A DNA stretch of 64,000 nucleotides from Henckelia pumila (GCF_033568475.1 NC_133123.1:25344622-25408621), one strand, 5' to 3'. Numbered from the stretch's first letter, positions 28,800 to 40,732 are shown. Numbers and translations are program-made. Notes: generated by a model from the letters alone, not told the origin.

Positions 28800-29580
28800 G
28801 AACTAAAATTTTAATTTTAGTTTTCTATCATTTTTCTGTGTGGTAATTTTAGTTTTTTTTCGACTTAATACTAACATGGAACAAATGTAGTGTCGATGTG
28901 ACATTGACATGTACAGTGTTTGTCATGCCTCGGGTCCAGGTCCACGCTTGCGTGACTGCACAATGGTCATCTATAGCAACTATTTCGTATTCATCCTCGT
29001 TTTTCAAAAATGAATAACTCAAATTGCTACAGAAGTCCATTGGCCTATTTTAGGCTCATTTTAAAGTTTTCATTTTTCTCATGTGGGACAGAGGTCTCAC
29101 AATCACCTTTTTTTTAGAATACGACGTCTTCGTCGTGACTTTACCTTCGACCCACCAGCACCGAAAATCTAGAGATGACTCCTAAAGGTTCAAGAGGTGG
29201 CTCTCATCATGTAGCACTTAATTTGTCCCGTAGGTTCAAGAGGTGGCTCCCACGCACGTAGCACTTTGTCCCACATAACACTTATTTCCCAGGGTTCCTA
29301 TCGGTGATCGTCTCTCATACCATTCTGTCACGCCCCAGGCCCAAGTCCGCACTTGTGCAACTGCACAATGGGCACCTATAGCAACTATTTTGTATTCGTT
29401 CTCGCTTTACGAAAATGATTAACCCAAGTTGCTATAGAATTCTATTGCAACCCATTTTAAAGCTTTCATTTTTTCCATGTGGGATAGGGGTCTCAAAGTG
29501 TTACAACAAAAATAACAAAAATTACAAAATGACATAATTATAGGATCAAAAATGCAGTTTTCTCAAACATAATAAGTGCG
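28800..29580. mobile_element. MITE-like element interrupted by a TRIM
   Basis: The left half ('ttttctgtgtggtaattttag', 'gatgtgacattgacatgtac') and the right half ('aaattacaaaatgacataatt', 'ggatcaaaaatgcagttttctc') look like the two arms of the local inverted-repeat MITE family. They are separated exactly by the TRIM at 28921-29497. Outer borders are approximate. Confidence 0.4.
28921..29497 (-). mobile_element. Small TRIM retrotransposon with 5-bp target duplication
   Basis: Two related direct repeats, 28921-29101 (181 bp) and 29326-29497 (172 bp), begin tgtca(t/c)gcc and end in ggtctca(c/a)a. They enclose 224 bp. Flanking gtgtt at 28916-28920 and 29498-29502 is a 5-bp target duplication. 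On the minus strand the interior next to the right LTR reads ggtatgagaga, a degraded initiator-Met primer site. No protein is encoded. LTR divergence is clearly greater than in the Cassandra copy, so this is older. I looked for hammerhead motifs of retrozymes and saw none. Confidence 0.8.
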
Positions 29581-29589
29581 TGAAATTTA

Positions 29590-30800
29590 TTGTTCAGAGA
29601 AAGACTGCGCACATCAATTTTGAAATAAAAATTAATAGAAGACAGTTGAAAATTGATTGATTAAAATTGAAATAGATCTAAAAATTTAAAATTAATATAA
29701 TTACTCGATGTATATATATAAAGTTAAATAAGCGAAGATACATGAAAATACAAAATAATTTAATAGATCAACAAAAATTCTTTGTAATTAGGGATGAATA
29801 TATTTTTATGACGAGAGAAAATTATATTTGAAACAATCCATCATTCGAGAATTTTTAAAAAATTAAAGTATTTTATTTTTAAAAACATTTTATCATGGTA
29901 TATGCTCATGATTTAAAAGTTACATTTAATTTAGGTATATTCTATGAGATCATAAATACACATATGTTAACATAATTCAATAACTGATTTATACTAAAAT
30001 ATTACAAAAGAAGTTTTGTGGAAAAATATTTATTACAAAATTAAGCTAATGTGACTAATTTTTAATAAATGTTGTTGCATTTAAAAGACAATTGACAAGA
30101 CATTTCGAATTATTCCGTTCTAAGTAGATTATATAAAATTTAGGAGTTTGAATAAAATGTAAGGAAAATAAAATAAATAATATTTTAAAATTTATTTTAT
30201 ATTAATGTTTTGTTAATGAACATTAATTTAGTTAAACATGATATGAAATGAGTTAAATTTCAAATAAATCCGGTAATATTGATATGATTTCATATCCATT
30301 CTCGAAATCATTTATGCAAATCATGTTTCTTACTACATAATTAATAAAAATATTAAACAATTTTAAAAGAACAATTAGACATATTTTAATAATAATATTT
30401 TAAATAATAGTAATGGTTATTATTAATCTAAATTTGGCTACACTTAGGGTAATACCCAAATCATGCATCCAATGATTCATATTTTTACACATAGGCGTAA
30501 TTAATGATATATTGTTGACGTAACAAATCATGGAACATTAGATATATCATTGGGGTAATACTCATATGCTAGGTTGAACTCAACCCTAAATTTGATAACA
30601 ATGATTTAAACATATTTAATTTTAACAATAGTAATAGTAAGACCATAATGAATGCAATAATGAAGCATTAAATTAGCTTGATTAAAATTTGTGAAAATGA
30701 CTTAATACCCCCTTGACTTTTCACAATTCAAATGAAACAATAATTAAGACAAGGACAATTAAGATTATTAACAAAACGTCAAACGCACATATTTATAAAT
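29590..30800. other. Gene-free AT-rich stretch downstream of TBL gene B
   Basis: No coding region is supported. Near its right end (30801-30808) the minus strand starts TCTATACTATTTATAAA. This strongly resembles the 5' terminus of the Helitron-like block ending at 6220, but no matching 3' hairpin and CTRR end were found in the stretch. Confidence 0.5.
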
Positions 30801-30852
30801 AGTATAGATATAGATATATAGATAGATATAGATATATAGATAGATATAGATT
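30800..30852. repeat. (ATAG)n/(ATATAG)n microsatellite
   Basis: Degenerate repeats of atagat and 'atatag' immediately downstream of TBL gene B. Confidence 0.8.
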
Positions 30853-30929
30853 TTCTACTGTCCCATAAAAAAAAATTTCTTGCCTTCCACGGCTTCCCGC
30901 AACCCTAATCCTCTGAAATTTCCAAACTC

Positions 30930-33900
30930 TCAGGGGTAAAAGAGCTTAGAGAACAAGAGTTCGTTCCATGTATCTTGAATCCCCGGCAAACACCAGTGCA
31001 CACAATCGGCGTAACTCGCCGGATTCGCTACCTGTTCGGGATTTAAAGGGGTCCACTGTTTCTTGTATATGGATGTATGCGCGTCTTTTCGGTAACTCGA
31101 GAGCTGTGTGATATTGAGAAATGTAATGGGAACCTTCGATCTGCTAAAAACTTCAGAAATTACATCCATTATGGACTTTTTGCAATCCGATCCCCAGTAT
31201 GTTGGATCATCTATCATGCTTGTTTCATTGTAGCAGTTCCCATCTGAAATCCTTCCCCAATCAATACCCCTGCATTTGTGTTTTGGAATTTAACCATTAA
31301 TTGCATATAGGTTGCTGGAATTAATTTAACTATTTGACTCGTCCAATAATTCATTTTAGGCCAAGAGATGAAAAATAGTTAATTTTTTTTTTTAATCCAC
31401 CTACTTGGCCGATTTCAGGTTTTAGTAATTTATTAACTTGTTTAACTTTTTCGTCTTCATGTTTTGATTTTCAGCTATTTTGATTCAATTGTTGATGTGG
31501 TGCCGCATATCTCAGAATTTTCCGACATCACATTAGCATTTTATGATGTTACGTTAGCATTTTTCTAGTTCCACATTAACTTCTGTTGAAATAGGATTAA
31601 AAACTTAAAAAAAATATCAAAGCTACTGCAACCAAATAAAATTTTGAATACTTAGTGGACCAAAATTAAAAATGGAACACGAGTTATCAAACAAAAAAAA
31701 AGTTATTTTCCCAAAAACATTTATAAAAGATATAATGTTTTAGGAAAAAGTACAACATTCAAGCTTTAAGGTAGCAAGTTATGCTTTTGATCATGTAATT
31801 CATCAAATTTTAGTATGAATCCAAAAACTCGGTCTTTTATTTCAGTTTTAGCAATATTTCACTGATAAAATTGACGCGATACCAGATAGATCAACAATCA
31901 GCATCCTACGGCATCACAACATGCATCCATATCAAACACATGAGTATAATAGTGAAAAAGGACAAATATTATGCGCGGAATGTGTAATTATATGTGCTTT
32001 TGCAATTAAATAGATTATTTGCCATTATTAGTTTTCACTATCTTACTTATCATGAGAAGGTGACATGCTAGTGAAAAAGACTCTTGTTTTCTTGGCATCC
32101 ATATGTTCTGTACACCATCCCAACATGCTCTCCATGGCCAAACCATAAGCTTCCTCTGTTGGCAACTCCACGATCTCTTTTTCTTCATCTTCAAAAGAAC
32201 CTTGTCTTTTTTAAAAAAATGAATAAATTAGTATATACAGAGAAGTTTCTATTATTTTCAAATAATTGAAATTAATTTGATTTTGAAAAAATTAACTTAC
32301 AGAATCTTGATATATTCAAGGCCTGTTATCCACCACACATAAGTATTGAACACGATTATATCGACTCCTTCCCAATGCTTCCCATGCTTGTTTATTGACC
32401 CTTTTCGAACTATTCGATCACTTATTCTGTGTATGGTTGCTTCATCTGAGTTCGATTCCAATAGAAAGGGTGCCCAGTAGAACTCTATCGTCGCGTTGTA
32501 CTCCTGAATCAACACACAATGAAAAACGAGTCTAACATCTTAGGAACCTAAAATTACTTAATTTTAGTTGATTTGGTGTCCCTTACTCACCATATTTTAT
32601 TACATTATAATTCAATTCAATTTTTTACGCTATACATTTTCTTTTATAGTAGGTGTATTTTTTAGCTACTCATATGTTAAATAATTATTATAATAGTACA
32701 ATTAATAATTTTAATTTTCCATCTTCAAAAAAAAAAATTTAGTTTTTTTTTCCCAATAGGTTAAATAAAATCAACTAGTAACTGAAACCTGTTGGTGAAC
32801 CCAAATTTTATATAAAAATTATATATCTTCAAAATGAAACTAATGTACGTACCTTGGCACTAAAAACTGTGAGTGAACCCAAAGTGTCCATGGATTTACC
32901 GTTTTCAGGTATGATTCTGTGAAGCAAACAGACCATGGAAACGAACTGTCCCCGGTTCAGAGAATCGCCCACGAACATCATTCGTTTTCCTCGAAGGGAT
33001 TCCAGCATCAACGTTGCATTGAACCTGGATGTTGCCATTTATGTAATTTCATATGCAAGCTATAATTAATTAGGAATATTAGCATACTTGTCAACTTTAT
33101 TAATCAAGAAAGGTAAAACTTTAGTATGAGATTCTTTATAAAATCCGTAAGAAATTTGAAAATTTTATATTTATCGAGCAAGTACGATTGGAAGCGGTCA
33201 TTTAAGTTAGTCGTCATCACGTGAATATTCATCTAAACATGATAATTATACATATTTTTGTTGTGTATTAATTTCGGGGCAAAGTAATTTAAAATTGTGA
33301 TCACTAAATTATATTGTTGAATATAAAAACGTGTTTCCTGACCATAAATGGAAGCAATATACATCATAATAGTAGTGATAAATTTGATTGTTAAATGAAA
33401 TGATTTGCTAGCATTTTAACATTGTAATCATTCCTATTATAAATAGAGTTAATAAATCAAACAATTTAAGTGTTTGGTAATTCAAAAAAATATAAAAAAA
33501 TGATTTTGGTAGACCACAGAATGATATAATGATGAACAAACCTTGGAATTGAACACCCATGAGGTTGCCATCTCCAATGTTGATAGCCTTTGTCCGGCCG
33601 GCCATGTTCTTGACATGTCAACTGTGGTTGTATGTATGGGCACTCCGACTCCTCGTAGATCGGCCTCGACGCGTCTTGCACCCATCTTCCTTGGAACATA
33701 TCGCAATCTTTTTCACTCTCTCCAATTGCATAAGCCAACCTTTCCCCTAATTTCTTCTCTAACACCAAAAAAAAATGTAATATTGACAAAATTTAATGGA
33801 TTATATATAACGTTAAATACATTCTGAATCCCAGAATTTTTCATGAATCAAAAGAAAAATAAATGAATTTATGGAGATCACCCGATCATGATTTTTTGTA

Positions 33901-34252
33901 TATTTGATTATGAAAATTGTATAAATTAATTGAAAAAAAAAAAAGTTTAATCCATGTGAAAGCCGACATGGATTTTGCCAAGCCTTCACTATGATACAGG
34001 TGATAGAAATGTATGCGTGTAAAATAATTATACTTATCATAGGAATTTACTCGTGGACGATGATGTGTTCTGGTCTCGATGAAAGGATCGATGAGAATTG
34101 AATTTGGAACTAAATATATAACGTAGAAAACCTTCACCGCGGAGGATGGTAACGAAAAGGATGAATGCTAAGAGACTAAGCAGATAAGGCGATAGGCGGC
34201 TCTTTCGGGGGAGGGTGGCGGAGGAGGAAGGGGAGGCAGATGGTGGTTTCAT
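30930..34252 (-). CDS. Trichome birefringence-like protein (polysaccharide O-acetyltransferase), gene B
   Basis: A 430-aa TBL protein from six exons: 34051-34252, 33542-33758, 32853-33024, 32301-32503, 32047-32205 and 30930-31269. All introns are GT-AG and phases match genes A and C. One hydrophobic segment at about residues 21-38 ([13 protein letters not shown]) anchors it as a type II protein, presumably in the Golgi. The GDS motif is at residues 159-161 and D406/H409 form the DxxH motif in [10 protein letters not shown]. Family members acetylate xylan and related wall polysaccharides. The specific acceptor cannot be told from sequence. Its start is 0.53 kb from the end of gene C on the same strand, so the promoter is short or shared with the gene C terminator region. 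No damage is seen. Confidence 0.92.
31375..31710. mobile_element. MITE-like element in TBL B intron 5
   Basis: The left arm ('gaaaaatagttaattttttt') and the right arm ('aaaagttattttccca') are inverted relatives. The centre has 'tgatgtggtgccgcatat' and repeated 'cacattagca' words, as in other copies of the family. Borders are approximate. Confidence 0.4.
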
Positions 34253-34320
34253 TTGCTTTGAGTATTACAAGTTTCTAACTAGTAGGAGAAATTTATTCTA
34301 GCTTCTTTGTATGAAGTGTT

Positions 34321-34330
34321 GTATATATAC
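34321..34330 (-). promoter_or_regulatory. Probable TATA box of TBL gene B
   Basis: The palindromic gtatatatac lies about 70 nt upstream of the start codon, the same spacing as the TATA tract of gene A. Confidence 0.45.
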
Positions 34331-34785
34331 GTGTGTGTGAGCGTGTGTGTTCATTAATGGGTAGATATGAAATGATACGAGTAAAAAAAGTACTAAAAAT
34401 ATTATAGGAACAAAACTTAACAGTTTGAAGATATCAAGAAAATTCATGATCTTGAAAGAGGTATATAAACATCATTTTTAAGTGTTTATGATAATCTATA
34501 GGAAGAAAGTTAACATTTGAAGAGATCAGTTATGAATTGCCAAAACAAAAATACTTTCCATTTGTTGTGCCAAAATACAATGACATATTAGTTCGTCTTT
34601 CCTTCCAAGAATCGACATTCAATACACATGTAGCATTACCCTTATATATACATAAATTTGTAAACATATATATGTTTTTTTTGTCCCAAAAATTTTTATG
34701 CTTTGATTAATTTGGTCCTCTACATGAATTTTTTCGCAATCCACAGCTTCCCGCGACACAGAATCCTCCAACATGGTGCATTATC

Positions 34786-37700
34786 TCAAGGATAAAAAAG
34801 CTTAGCAAACAAGAGCTCATTCCAAGTATCTTGAATCCCGGGCAGGCACCAATGCACACAATCGGCATAACTCACCGGATTCGCGATTTGTTCAGGAGTT
34901 AAAGGGCTCCATTGTTTCTTGTATATGGATGTATGCGCGTCTTTGCGGTAACTGGAAAGTTGTGTGATGTTGAGGAATGTGATGGGAACTTTTGATTCGC
35001 TGAAAACTTCAGAAATGACATTCATTATGGACTTTCTGCAATCTGATCCCCAATATGTTGGATCATCTATCATGTTTGTTTCGTTGTAGCAGCTCCCATT
35101 TGGAAGCCCTCCCCAATCAATACTCCTGCATTTTTCATAATTTTAACAATTAATGTTTGGGTTAGTTGTGATTTCAAGTAAGTAGTACTGGATCAATTCA
35201 AGTATAGTATTTTAGATCAAACGTCACGTTTCAAACACTCTCCTAAGTCCTAACTAATTAACAAGGATATTTATTAATTGCTCCCTCACTATCTCAATTC
35301 CAATAGTTACACCATGCATCTTGCCATGGATAGGAATGAAAGACGACATATTGCCTCTGATACATATTATAGGGTACAGAGCTTGTCGCATTATTGAAAA
35401 AAAATATATAATTTGTGGTAATAATGCTGTTCAGATCCGTTTAATCGTACAACTCAAGCCTTGTTTAATTTCTTGATTTAGGAAAAATTATAAAATGTGT
35501 CATGTAAGTTGATCTAATTTTGATTTCGGTCATTTAGTTAATCAAATTTTAGTCTTGGTACGTACAACCTTGCTTTTCTTACAATTTTAGTCCTTCAAAT
35601 TTTTTTCCGGAATGTTGGCGTAACTCCAGATAGTGCTATCATATCTGACATCAGGTCAGCATTTCAACCGAAAAAAGACTTCAAAATTGCGAAACAAGAT
35701 TGTATTAAGATTGAAATTTGATTAATTAAATGAACAAATTAAAATAAAAAAAATTTACTTGTTACCTTTTGATTTTCTCTACCAGCCGAGGCGTTATTGT
35801 CCCTCGACATAAATTTTGTTGATTCAATTTTTTTATTGGGATATTTTGGAAACCAAGTGTATTTTGAAATGCACTATCAGTTTTTTAAAATAATGGTTGA
35901 TCGATGTCAAATAACAAAATACCCCATTTTTATTTTAGAAAATAGGTGCTTGTCAAGTTTATAATAATTATAATATTAAGCTTGTAATCAAATAATAATT
36001 GCCATGGTATCCTATAATCTACTAGCTTACTTTTGATGTGAAGGTGACATGCTAGTAAAGAATACTCTTGTTTTCTTGGGATCCATATTTTTCCTCACCC
36101 ATCTCAACATGCTCTTCATTGCCATCCCATAAGCTTCCTCTGTCGACAACTGCACAATATCTTTCTCTTCATCTTCAAAAGAACCTTGCCTATTTTTTCA
36201 AATTTTATCAAATTAAATAAATATACATACATACATATATGTGCATATGTGAGTATATATATATATATATATATAGCTGCCCAACCAATGATGACCAAAT
36301 CGTTCCCGACCACTAAAACCCGGTACCGTGTTTTAGTTATGCGAAAAATAAAAAAAAAAACTAAAACGGACGAGGCGGAGAAATATTGTTGGGCAGCGGA
36401 AAAGTCCTTATATATATATATATACAAATAATTTATATTTATAATATTCTTTTAGGACAATAAAATATTTTTATTTAAAAAAGAAACTTACAAAATTTTG
36501 AAATCAAGGCCAGTCATCCACCACAGATAAGTATTGAACACAACAATATCGGCTCCTTTCCAGTGTTTTCCATGCTTGTTTATGGAACCTTTTCGAACTA
36601 TTCTATCACTTATTCTATGTATCACTGCATCGTCTGAGTTTGATTCTAATAAGAAGGGAGCCCAATAGAACTCGATCGTTGCATTATAATCCTGAATACA
36701 CATTCAAAAGCAAAGTTTAAATGTTACTTCCAAAAAATTATTGAGGACGATATTTTGTCTTATATGTTTACTTCTTTGAGATTTGGGTCTTTTGTGTCGT
36801 CAAAGTCAGTCTCGTCTCGCTATCTTTGTTTCTTTAGCAATTTTAATCATTTTTCCGACGCGGCACTGATTATTTTATAGTTTCATGTCAGCATTCCCAA
36901 TAAAAATAGACTAAAATTGCCAAAAATCAAAAGATAAAAGACTGAAATTAACTTAAATTTGATAACATAAATTAGATGCATACCTTGGCAGTGAAAACCG
37001 TTAGGGAACCCGAGGTTTTCATGGATTTAGCATTTTCAGGTATGATTTTGTGAAGCATGCAGACCATGGAAACATACTGCCCCCGATTTAAAGAATCTCC
37101 AACGAACATCATCCGTTTTCCTCGAAGAGATTCTAACATTAGGGTCGCATTAAACCTGTATATGCATTTTCAATATTTATTGTTTAAAAAGAGAGAGAAA
37201 AAAAAAAAAGCCCTTGAATACTTAAAATTTTAATTTATTCAATTCGGAGAAAAAAAATGTGATTCTGGTATGGTATAAGTTTGTATATTCACGACTTTGG
37301 TACTCCAAGACCCAAGTTATCCAAATTTCCGTTCTAGTTCTTTATCTTTGATTTTTTACTGTTCTAGTTCTGTTTCCCAACATGACAATGTTCTACACAG
37401 GGGTGGTTCGGTACGGTATACCGCATACTGTACCGAATACCGCATACAGTATCGAAAATTTTAATACCGAAATTTTCGATACCGATACCTTATCGAAAAT
37501 TTCGGTATACCGTACCGAAATTTAAGGTATACCAAAATTTTCGATATTTTTGGTTTTTTTTTGTACGGTAAAGACGGTATGACGGCATTTCGATATTTTT
37601 TGTCAGTCTAGTCCTACACGGTGATACATTTGGCACTCCAAATGAAAAAAACGATTAAAATTATCAAATATCGAAAATATAACAATAAAATTGAAATTCA

Positions 37701-39022
37701 TTGACATTACAAACCAAAATTGAAACAAACAAATGTACCAGACTAAAATTAAATTACAATTATCCATTAAATAAAATGGATCGTCACTCGTATCCGGCTT
37801 TGAAAATTGTTCGTGGAGTTAGTTGTTAGAGCTGTTCAACAACTAGTTGGTATCACGGTAGGTGAAGATGTTGACTTTAACATATTTCATTATTCTCTAA
37901 AAGAATAAAATTTTGTAGAACACCAACATTATTTTTTATATTATTCTCTGAAAACATATTATTCCATATATCCCCAACACCGAATTTTTATATGCATGCT
38001 ATTTTTCAGAAAAGTTGTTTAGAAAATTAAAGATAATTATATTAAGGGAAACTGCATTTTTTATCTTATATATTTATTTCATTGCAATTTTGGTCATCTA
38101 TGTTGTCAAATATCAGTTTTAACTTTTAATCACTTTCAATTTGGCAATTTTAGGAATTACTGACGTGACATTGTATACATCAGCATCATCAGTGTCATGT
38201 GTTGCCACATTGACGTCGTGTCAAAAAAGACTAAAATTGAAAAATAAATTAGTAAAGTAGCGGACTAAATATGACATTTCACAAAATAACGGGGACCGAA
38301 TTCGTAAAGAGGTAAATAATTGGGTAAAAAGCAATTTTCTCTTATATTAAATTTAAATATTTTCAAGAAACAAAGTCAACTTTAAAGCACGTTATGGACC
38401 ATCTTACTTGGAAGGTGATGCCAATAAACTAGCTAGCATTATAAGATTCTAGCATCGTAATTACGCCCGAATAATATTAAAGCAAGCAATTAATTAATTA
38501 TTCGCTAGCTAGCTAGCTAGAGTATTGCAGAATATTTTAATGATATTAATTAATATAATTTATATAATACCACTTCATTATCATGTCATATTTAAAAATA
38601 AAATATAGAGAACAAAACCTTGGTAGGGAACATCCATAAGGTTGCCATCTCCAATGTTGAAAGCTCATGTCCGGCCGGCCATGTTCTTGGCATGTCAACT
38701 GTGGTTGTATGTATGGGCACTCCGACTCCTCGTAGACCGGCCTCGACTCGTCTCGCACCCATCTTCCTCGGAATATATCGCAATCTTTTTCGCTCTCTCC
38801 AATGGCGAAAGCCAATTTTTCTCCTAATTTCTTCTCTAGCACCAAGAAATTAAAGTTGTCACAAATTTAATATTTAACTAAATATACACGGAGCTTGGAA
38901 TCTCGTACGAGAGGGAGAACTAATGTTTTTTTTTTAATTTATTAGAGAAAATCAATTTATACATGAAAAGAAATATTAGAATGGAAGATGCATGAGCAAT
39001 GAGATGTTACATTATATATATG

Positions 39023-39072
<50 letters not shown>

Positions 39073-39296
39073 CTTGTGAACGATTGTATGGTTTGTTCGA
39101 GGTGCAATGGTTGATCAAAATCGAATCGGGAGCTCAATATACACCCGAAATCTTCGCCGTAGAGGATGGTGATGAAGACGATGAAAGCTAACAGAGCAAA
39201 GAGATGGGGCGAGAGGCGGGCTTTGCGGAGGAAGGCCGACGACGAGGAGGAGGAGGAGGAGGAGGAGGGGCCGGAGGAAGATGGCGGCGGCTTCAT
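34786..39296 (-). CDS. Trichome birefringence-like protein (polysaccharide O-acetyltransferase), gene C
   Basis: A 436-aa TBL protein from six exons: 39074-39296, 38619-38835, 36984-37155, 36492-36691, 36031-36189 and 34786-35125. Exon lengths equal those of gene B except exon 1 (longer Ser run) and exon 4 (one codon shorter). The N-terminus has a poly-Ser stretch and one membrane anchor ([14 protein letters not shown]). The GDS motif is at residues 166-168 and D412/H415 form DxxH. The final residues KLFYP are shared by all three copies. The poly-Ser run is encoded by a GAG/GGA-rich repeat on the plus strand and is likely to vary in length. Introns 2 and 4 contain transposons, but splice sites and frame are intact. 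It is probably a Golgi O-acetyltransferase of cell-wall polysaccharide. Confidence 0.92.
35350..35475 (-). mobile_element. Possible LTR-element remnant in TBL C intron 5
   Basis: The words gcctctgatacatattatag and 'cagagcttgtcgcatta' resemble the primer-site/LTR junction seen near 3060-3100 in degraded form. Only one junction is visible. Confidence 0.25.
35483..35765. mobile_element. MITE-like element in TBL C intron 5
   Basis: The left arm 'aggaaaaattataaaatgtg', 'gatttcggtcatttagttaat' is loosely complementary to the right arm 'gaaatttgattaattaaatg'. The core has 'gtcagcatttcaaccg'. It has the general layout of the local MITE family, without a clean target duplication. Confidence 0.4.
36254..36424. 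repeat. Hairpin element bounded by (AT)n in TBL C intron 4
   Basis: AT tracts at 36254-36276 and 36411-36424 enclose a ~130-bp block. Its edges, agctgcccaacca and 'tattgttgggcagc', are inverted repeats. The core has 'aaaacccggtaccgtgtttta' and is partly self-complementary. The same 'TA tract - GCTGCCCA - hairpin - TA tract' design occurs at 40117-40795. Confidence 0.6.
36745..36975. mobile_element. MITE-like element in TBL C intron 3
   Basis: The left arm 'ttttgtcttatatgtttactt' and the right arm with 'aattgccaaaaatcaaaag' plus 'gactgaaatt' flank a core with 'ttttccgacgcggcactgat'. The core matches that of the element at 6488-6800 ('tttttccgacgtggggctgac'), so this is a decayed family member. 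Confidence 0.5.
37245..37790. mobile_element. MITE-like element with a nested palindromic repeat, TBL C intron 2
   Basis: The outer arms ('aaatgtgattctggtatggt' and 'tgtaccagactaaaattaaa') are inverted relatives. Between them lies an AT/CG-alternating block at 37396-37610 built from tacggtatacc, 'aattttcgata' and their complements. That block looks like a separate insertion. Confidence 0.45.
37396..37610. repeat. Self-complementary 'ggtacggtataccg' repeat
   Basis: At least four copies of ggtata/tatacc and of 'cgaaattttcg'-like words in both orientations make this block able to fold extensively. Similar blocks are common in plant genomes. No terminal repeat or target duplication was resolved here. 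Confidence 0.55.
38046..38341. mobile_element. Mutator-type MITE with 9-bp target duplication, TBL C intron 2
   Basis: The ends gggaaactgcattttttatc and its partner (complement gagaaaattgctttttaccc) are inverted repeats. A perfect 9-bp direct repeat, ttatattaa, flanks it at 38037-38045 and 38342-38350. The core has 'gacgtgacattgtatacatcag'-like family sequence. It is non-coding. Confidence 0.72.
39028..39070. repeat. (AT)n microsatellite in TBL C intron 1
   Basis: An AT tract only a few bases from the exon 1 donor site of TBL gene C (39073). Length variation here could affect how the donor is presented, but the GT itself is intact. Confidence 0.85.
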
Positions 39297-39299
39297 TTG

Positions 39300-40110
39300 T
39301 TTGAAGATGTGGTGATTTGTTTAGTATGGCTGAATGAATACATGTATCCAATAGTTAGGATCGGAGAAATTTATTATAATTCTTGTGAATATGGTGTATG
39401 TTCTATAATTGGTGGATGTGAAGTGAAACCTAAGAAATAGTAAAATATATTTATAGTGTGTTAAAATACTCTAATTAGTTTATATTTTAGGGGAGAGTGG
39501 TTAGATGGTTTTGTATAATTCCGGGACAAATTATCTGGCAAATCATGACTTTAGCTTTCTTATTAAATGATGTTTTGTTCAAAAAGAAAAATAAAAATTG
39601 TGTTCATTTCTAATTATTTTGAAAGCGTCAGTTGTATTTTATAAATTATCAAAATATTATATAATATTTCAAAGGAAATCTTGTAACTTATATATTTTTC
39701 AATTTTGGTCATATTATCAGTTAATTCATTGTCTTAATCCATTAACTTACACTTGTCATAATCCAGTCATTTCTTGTGACACGTTATCATTTTTCAGTTG
39801 TAAATACGTACTTCATTGAAAATGATTTAAATCGAAAAAAATACAAATTAATGGACTAAGAAGTGACTGTAAATTAATTACCGATAAATTAATTAAAAAC
39901 ACTTTAGTTTATTTGAGTATTGTGCATGTGACATATGGTGGAAAATCAATTTTGCTTGACTTCTAAGTTAAGGGTTGTCAAGAGAGATGGTGAATCATTT
40001 TTCTTCACTTTATTGTTTTGGTACAGTTTCAATAATTATAAGTGGCTTTTTATAAAGTGGAGATGGAGAATAATGAAAGAGTGATTTGGTGTGGCGTTTA
40101 GGTAATTAGG
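39300..40110. other. Upstream region of TBL gene C
   Basis: No gene is supported. The 5' part should hold the TBL C promoter; attataat at 39372-39379 on the minus strand is a weak TATA candidate. A degraded MITE-like block (about 39600-39910, arms 'aattttggtcatattatcag' and 'aattaatggactaagaagtg') follows. Confidence 0.45.
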
Positions 40111-40116
40111 TGTGGA

Positions 40117-40155
<39 letters not shown>

Positions 40156-40732
40156 TTCTTTCAGCTGTCTATCTACCATGTCAACCAATGATGTGGCATT
40201 ATTCTATTGAACCTACAATTTATCACATCTTTATCACATCCAATAGAATAGTGTCATATCATATATGAGTTTCTTTCAGCTGCCCATCTACCATGTCCAC
40301 TACCTTGCGCCCACCAATGATGTGTGATAAAGATGTGATAAATTGTAGGTTCAATAAAATAGTGTCACATCATTGGTGGGCATGGTAGTGGGCATGATAG
40401 GTGGGCACTTGAAATAAACTCATATATAGATATATATAGTTCTTTTATGGTGCCCAACACTATATGCCCACTTCATGTCCACCATGTACAATAGATGAGT
40501 TGATCGGTACAATAGATGAATTGACTTGTACATGGTGGGCATGAAGTGGGCATATAGTATTGGGCACCATAAAAAAACTCTGGATATATATATATATATA
40601 GTTTTGTTATGCTGCCCACCAACTATGCTCAACTATGTGTCCACCATGTACAAGTCAATTCATCTATTGTACGGGTCAACTCATGACTTGTACATGGTGG
40701 GCACGGAGGTGAGCATGGCAGCATAACAATAC

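Noticed and set aside
28921-29497. Retrozyme (hammerhead ribozyme retroelement)
   Set aside because: Size and structure are similar, but I found no CTGATGAG...GAAA hammerhead core in the LTRs.
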